From assembly GCF_014649955.1 (NCBI RefSeq), contig NZ_BMUA01000023.1, forward strand, positions 1 through 64,000: 64,000 nt of DNA. Reading direction: 5' to 3'. This document shows positions 60,688 to 64,000 of this stretch, in pieces (within the stretch, counting starts at the first letter, position 1; every line of letters begins with the position of its first letter). The position numbers and the translations under genes are program-made. The stretch is from Streptomyces violascens (GTDB taxonomy: Bacteria > Actinomycetota > Actinomycetes > Streptomycetales > Streptomycetaceae). The notes beneath the pieces are model-generated. The model worked only from the letters and a program-made list of their open reading frames with translations. It did no database searches and was not told the DNA's origin.

Positions 60688-61143
60688 ATGCAGGCACGTA
60701 TGCCGAACCCCGCACAGGTCATCCCCAGCGCGATGCCGGCCATTCTGAACGTGATCAAGGCCGCCCAGGAAGGCGGGGTGGACGGGTCCACCCTGGAGCT
60801 GGTGCACCTGCGGGCCAGTCAGATCAACGGGTGCGCGCCGTGCGTCTACGGCGGCATCGCGAGCGCCCGCAAGAACGGCGTGAGCGAGGACCAGCTGGCC
60901 ACGGTCGTCACGTGGCGGGAGGCGCCGTACTTCAGCGACGCCGAGCGGGCGGCGCTCGCGCTGGCCGAGGCCGCCACCCGGCTCGCCGACCGCCCGGACG
61001 CGGTGTCCGACGAGGTGTGGGACGAGGCGGCCCGACACTACGACGAGAAGGGGCTCGCCTCGCTGGTCCTCATGATCGGCGTGACCAACCTCTTCAACCG
61101 GCTCAACGCGAGCACCCGGCAGATCGCCGGGGGGACCTGGTAG
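60688..61143 (+). CDS. carboxymuconolactone decarboxylase / AhpD-family protein
   Basis: A 151-residue AhpD-like protein. The redox pair Cys49-Ala-Pro-Cys52 in QINGCAPCVYGG, followed by ASARKNGVSEDQLATV and AERAALALAEAATRL, is the alkylhydroperoxidase core signature. It can act in peroxide defence as a thiol-dependent peroxidase. ATG at 60688 has AGGAG eight bases upstream; a longer frame from 60445 lacks a ribosome site. The NAD(P)-binding protein gene begins eight bases after its stop, so they form an operon. Confidence 0.9.
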   Translation: MQARMPNPAQVIPSAMPAILNVIKAAQEGGVDGSTLELVHLRASQINGCAPCVYGGIASARKNGVSEDQLATVVTWREAPYFSDAERAALALAEAATRLADRPDAVSDEVWDEAARHYDEKGLASLVLMIGVTNLFNRLNASTRQIAGGTW

Positions 61144-61151
61144 CCGCGGGG

Positions 61152-61820
61152 ATGAGACTCACCGTCGTCGCGGCGAGCGGCGGAATCGGCCGCCTCGCTC
61201 TGCTCCAGGCGGTCGCCGCGGGTCACGACGTGACCGCCGTGGTCCGCGACCCCGCCAAGGTGGCCTCCGACATCATCCGTACGGTGGCCGTCGACCTGGC
61301 CCGGCCCGCCCCGGACGCGCTGCGCCGGGCGCTGGCCGGGTCCGACGCGGTGCTGTCCGGCCTGGGCGCGGCCACCAAGGCGGACTTCGGCGTCGCCGAG
61401 CGCGGCACGGCGGCGTTGTGCGAGGCGATGCGCGCCACGGGGGTGCGCCGCATCGTCGCGATCAGTGCCGCGCCGATCGGCACCGTACCGTCGCCGGGGC
61501 GCCCGAACCCGCCCCGGCACGATCCGGGGGACGCGTTCGTGCAGCGGAGCATCGCGTACCCGATCGTGAAGGCGATGCTGAAGAAGAGGTACGCCGATCT
61601 CGCGCGGATGGAGGACGTGCTGCGCGCGAGTTCGCTGGACTGGACCGCGCTGCGGCCGCCGCGCCTCAACGACAAGGAGCTGACGGGGCGTTACCGCACC
61701 GAGGTCGGGCGCAACGTGCGCGGCGGCGGGATCATCTCGCGGGCCGATGTCGCGCACTGCATGCTGGAAATCCTGGACGATCCGGCGACGTACGGGCAGA
61801 CCGTGGGCCTGTCCGACTGA
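61152..61820 (+). CDS. NAD(P)-binding oxidoreductase (atypical short-chain/NmrA-like)
   Basis: A 222-residue single-domain Rossmann protein. The nucleotide loop is AASGGIGRLALLQAV, GHDVTAVVRDPAKV is the second strand, SDAVLSGLGA the fourth, and RRIVAISAAP the following one. The segment LDWTALRPPRLNDKELTGRYRT is typical of the SDR_a5/NmrA-like group, which bind NAD(P) and often act as quinone reductase-like or redox sensors. It follows the AhpD gene by eight bases, indicating a joint redox-stress role. A gap of 412 bases follows before the GH3 gene. Confidence 0.9.
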   Translation: MRLTVVAASGGIGRLALLQAVAAGHDVTAVVRDPAKVASDIIRTVAVDLARPAPDALRRALAGSDAVLSGLGAATKADFGVAERGTAALCEAMRATGVRRIVAISAAPIGTVPSPGRPNPPRHDPGDAFVQRSIAYPIVKAMLKKRYADLARMEDVLRASSLDWTALRPPRLNDKELTGRYRTEVGRNVRGGGIISRADVAHCMLEILDDPATYGQTVGLSD

Positions 61821-62133
61821 CCCCGCCCGCCACCTCGTCAACTCCCTCACCAATTCGGCGAATTGACGGTCTCGGGGAACCCACCCGGCCCCGCCCCCGT
61901 CCAACGTACGTACTGCCGGTGAGTCTCCGCAGAGCGGTGTCGACAGCGCTGCTGGCCGCGAGCGTCGACTCCCTCTCCAGCCGCCTGCGGCCGGCAGCAC
62001 GCCGCCACCGGTGCGCGCCCCTCCGACTGCACCGGTGGCGGCCCCTCCCCCTGATGGCTCAGGGGAGCCACGCCGTACGACCTCGTGCGCTTAGCCTTGA
62101 CTGGCAATTACTTTCCGGATAACGGTTCGCTTT

Positions 62134-62205
62134 GGAAGTTTCTTCCACTCGGGAGGTCCTTTCCGTCTCGGAAGGCTCTTCCGCTCGGGAAGTCACCCAC
62201 TTCCC
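62134..62205 (+). promoter_or_regulatory. alternating GGAAG/CTTCC leader with mutually exclusive hairpins
   Basis: GGAAG and CTTCC-type modules alternate: GGAAG (62134), CTTCC (62142), GGGAG (62151), CTTTCC (62159), GGAAGG (62170), CTTCC (62178), GGGAAGT (62187), ACTTCCC (62199). Each module can pair with the one before or after it. The last two choices, CTTCC with GGAAG or GGGAAGT with ACTTCCC (perfect 7 bp), exclude each other. It ends 27 bases before the GH3 start. The remainder of the 412-base gap shows no gene. Confidence 0.55.
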
Positions 62206-62232
62206 TGGGCAACACCGCCGGAAGGAGCGCAC

Positions 62233-64000
62233 GTGCAGCACCGCACCTCAAGACGCAGCCTCCTGACCACCACCGCCGCAGTGGCCGCCATAACCGCCCT
62301 CGGCCCCCCGTCCCCCGCGCAGGCCTCCCCGGGCACGGCCGCCTCGGACCGCCGGCTTCGCGCGATCATCGCCCGTATGTCGGTCGAGGAGAAGATCGGC
62401 CAGCTCTTCGTGATGCGGGTGTACGGGCACTCCGCGACCGCCCCCGACCAGGCGGACATCGACGCCAACCTCCGCGAGCTCGGGGTGCGCGACGCCGCCG
62501 AACTGATCGCGAAGTACCACGTCGGCGGCATCATCTACTTCACCTGGGCGCACAACACCCGTGACCCGCACCAGATCGCCGACCTCTCCAACGGCATCCA
62601 GGCCGCCGGTCTGGCCCAGCGCGTGCCGCTGCCGCTGCTCATCGCGACCGACCAGGAGCACGGTGCGGTGTGCCGGGTCGGGAAACCGGCCACGCTCTTC
62701 CCCGGCGCGATGGCGATGGGTGCGGGCGGCTCGACGGGCGACGCCCGCACCCTGGGCCGCATCTCGGGCGCGGAACTCGCGGCGATCGGCATCCGGCAGG
62801 ACTACTCCCCCGACGCCGACGTGAACATCAACCCGGCCAACCCGGTGATCGGCGTACGGTCCTTCGGCGCGGATCCCGCGGCGGTGGCCCGCATGGTCGC
62901 GGCCGAGGTGCGCGGGTACCAGGACTCCTCGGTCGCCGCGACCGCCAAGCACTTCCCGGGGCACGGCGACACCAGCGTCGACAGCCACACCGGCATCCCG
63001 GTGATCACGCACACCCGGGAGCAGTGGGAGCAGTTGGACGCGCCGCCGTTCAGGGCCGCGATCGACGCCGGGATCGACGCGATCATGACGGCCCACATCC
63101 AGTTCCCGGCCCTGGACCCGAGCAACGACCCGGCGACGCTCTCGCACCCGATCCTGACCGGCATCCTGCGCGAGCAGCTCGGCTTCGACGGGGTCGTGAT
63201 CACGGACTCGCTGGGCATGCAGGGCGTACGCGACAAGTACGGCGACGACCGGGTGCCCGTGCTCGCACTGAAGGCGGGCGTGGACCAGCTCCTGGACCCG
63301 CCGAAGCTGGACGTGGCGTTCAACGGGCTGCGCGCGGCGGTGGCGAGCGGCGAACTCCCGGAATCCCGACTCGACGCATCAATCCTCCGCATCCTTCGCC
63401 TCAAGGACCGACGGGGCCTGTTCACCCGCCCGTACGTGACCGCCCGGGGCGTGGACCGGACGGTCGGCACCCGGGCGCACCTGGCCGCCGCCGCGTCCGT
63501 CGCGGAGCGCACCACGACCCTGCTGGCGAACCCGCAGGGCCTGCTCCCCCTCCCCCGCGGCCAACGCCTCCTGATCGTGGGCGCGGACCCGGACTCCCCG
63601 TCGGGCACAACGGGCCCACCGACGACGGTTCTGGCCGGGGCACTGTCCGAACTGGGCTTTCACGTAAGGGTGTTGCCCACGGGAACGCTCCCCTCACAGG
63701 CGCAGATCGCGGCGGCGGCAAGGGCGGCAGCCGGGCAGGACGCGGTGATCGTGGGCACGTACAACGCGGGGGCGGGCGGTGCGCAGAGCAGACTGGTGGC
63801 GGCGCTGGTCGCGACCGGGGTGCCGGTGATCCACCTCGCCCTCCGCAACCCGTACGACATCGCGCACTTGGCGCCCGGGTACGCGGCTTCGCTCGCGACG
63901 TACTGCTGGACTGACGTCGAACTCCGGGCGGCGGCACGGGTGTTGGCGGGTCGAGTCGACCCCCGCGGCCGCCTCCCGGTCGCGGTCCCCCGCGCCGACG
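62233..64000 (+). CDS. glycoside hydrolase family 3 beta-N-acetylhexosaminidase, secreted (truncated by window end)
   Basis: 589 codons are present and the frame runs off the window. A Tat-type signal peptide (RTSRRSLLTTTAAVAAITALG) covers about residues 1-33. The GH3 N domain follows: MSVEEKIGQLFVMRVYG, IATDQEHGAV, KHFPGHGDTSVDSHTGIP with the NagZ-type dyad Asp250/His252, and VITDSLGM with the nucleophile Asp325. A C-terminal GH3 domain begins near residue 415 (AASVAERTTTLLANP). The Asp-His dyad marks N-acetylglucosaminidases that act on chitin or peptidoglycan fragments. GTG at 62233 follows GGAAGGAG. Confidence 0.93.
   Translation, partial: MQHRTSRRSLLTTTAAVAAITALGPPSPAQASPGTAASDRRLRAIIARMSVEEKIGQLFVMRVYGHSATAPDQADIDANLRELGVRDAAELIAKYHVGGIIYFTWAHNTRDPHQIADLSNGIQAAGLAQRVPLPLLIATDQEHGAVCRVGKPATLFPGAMAMGAGGSTGDARTLGRISGAELAAIGIRQDYSPDADVNINPANPVIGVRSFGADPAAVARMVAAEVRGYQDSSVAATAKHFPGHGDTSVDSHTGIPVITHTREQWEQLDAPPFRAAIDAGIDAIMTAHIQFPALDPSNDPATLSHPILTGILREQLGFDGVVITDSLGMQGVRDKYGDDRVPVLALKAGVDQLLDPPKLDVAFNGLRAAVASGELPESRLDASILRILRLKDRRGLFTRPYVTARGVDRTVGTRAHLAAAASVAERTTTLLANPQGLLPLPRGQRLLIVGADPDSPSGTTGPPTTVLAGALSELGFHVRVLPTGTLPSQAQIAAAARAAAGQDAVIVGTYNAGAGGAQSRLVAALVATGVPVIHLALRNPYDIAHLAPGYAASLATYCWTDVELRAAARVLAGRVDPRGRLPVAVPRAD

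Overview
The window is high-GC chromosomal DNA from a Streptomyces species. GTG and TTG starts are frequent, stop and start codons often overlap (ATGA or GTGA), long GC-rich inverted repeats follow many genes, and the gene content is typical of the genus: a DynA/DynB-like dynamin pair, an XRE-DUF397 module, a LAXTG thioester surface protein, an actinobacterial inositol cluster and a mycothiol-dependent enzyme. All calls come from reading the sequence; no database search was possible.

Layout. Positions 1-90 hold the 3' end of an IS110-type transposase. Positions 290-7165 encode a three-gene FtsX-type ABC exporter. Positions 7220-10032 hold a hypothetical gene, an acyl-CoA thioesterase and the ABC-F factor EttA. 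A LAETG-anchored thioester surface protein (10321-11727) and an SSB paralogue follow. The dynA/dynB-like GTPase operon (12830-16137) lies beside a tRNA-Arg(TCT) and a decayed deacetylase. Positions 17041-19864 form a reverse-strand operon of orphan cytochrome b, PPOX-family protein and TetR regulator, with a perfect palindrome in front. A divergent stand-alone tsaD lies behind a Fur/Nur-like box. Positions 21207-30118 hold an aldo/keto reductase, an aminotransferase, an ABC exporter whose ATPase is fused to a hydrolase, a GNAT acetyltransferase, a mycothiol-dependent enzyme and an amino-acid permease.

Catabolism. Positions 30527-38827 are a myo-inositol cluster: mmsA, iolD, iolB, a Cgl0159-type aldolase and iolC on the minus strand, with an IolE-like gene and iolG divergent. 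IolG oxidises inositol, the IolE-like enzyme and IolD dehydrate and hydrolyse the product, IolB and IolC isomerise and phosphorylate it, an aldolase cleaves it, and MmsA converts the semialdehyde to an acyl-CoA. A second, less understood catabolic cassette (48074-52408) has a LacI regulator, a Gfo/Idh/MocA dehydrogenase, a DUF993 DapA-like protein and a TIM-barrel protein, with a LacI-type operator between regulator and operon.

Other regions. A copper cassette (39403-42346) pairs a CsoR-type operator with a CopZ-like chaperone and a CopA ATPase. It is followed by citrate synthase, a RecD2-like helicase and a DUF937 pseudogene. From 52545 on there are a VOC protein, a hydrolase/SnoaL fusion with a divergent AraC regulator, another TIM-barrel protein overlapping an EamA transporter, a LysR regulator, a triple-motif DUF397 protein with its XRE partner, an AhpD-like protein, an NAD(P)-binding protein and a truncated GH3 beta-N-acetylhexosaminidase.

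The most notable non-coding features are dispersed GC-rich repeats that also sit in frame inside iolC and copA, a 57-bp tandem array, an alternating GGAAG/CTTCC leader before the GH3 gene, and the double operator region between qcrB and tsaD.
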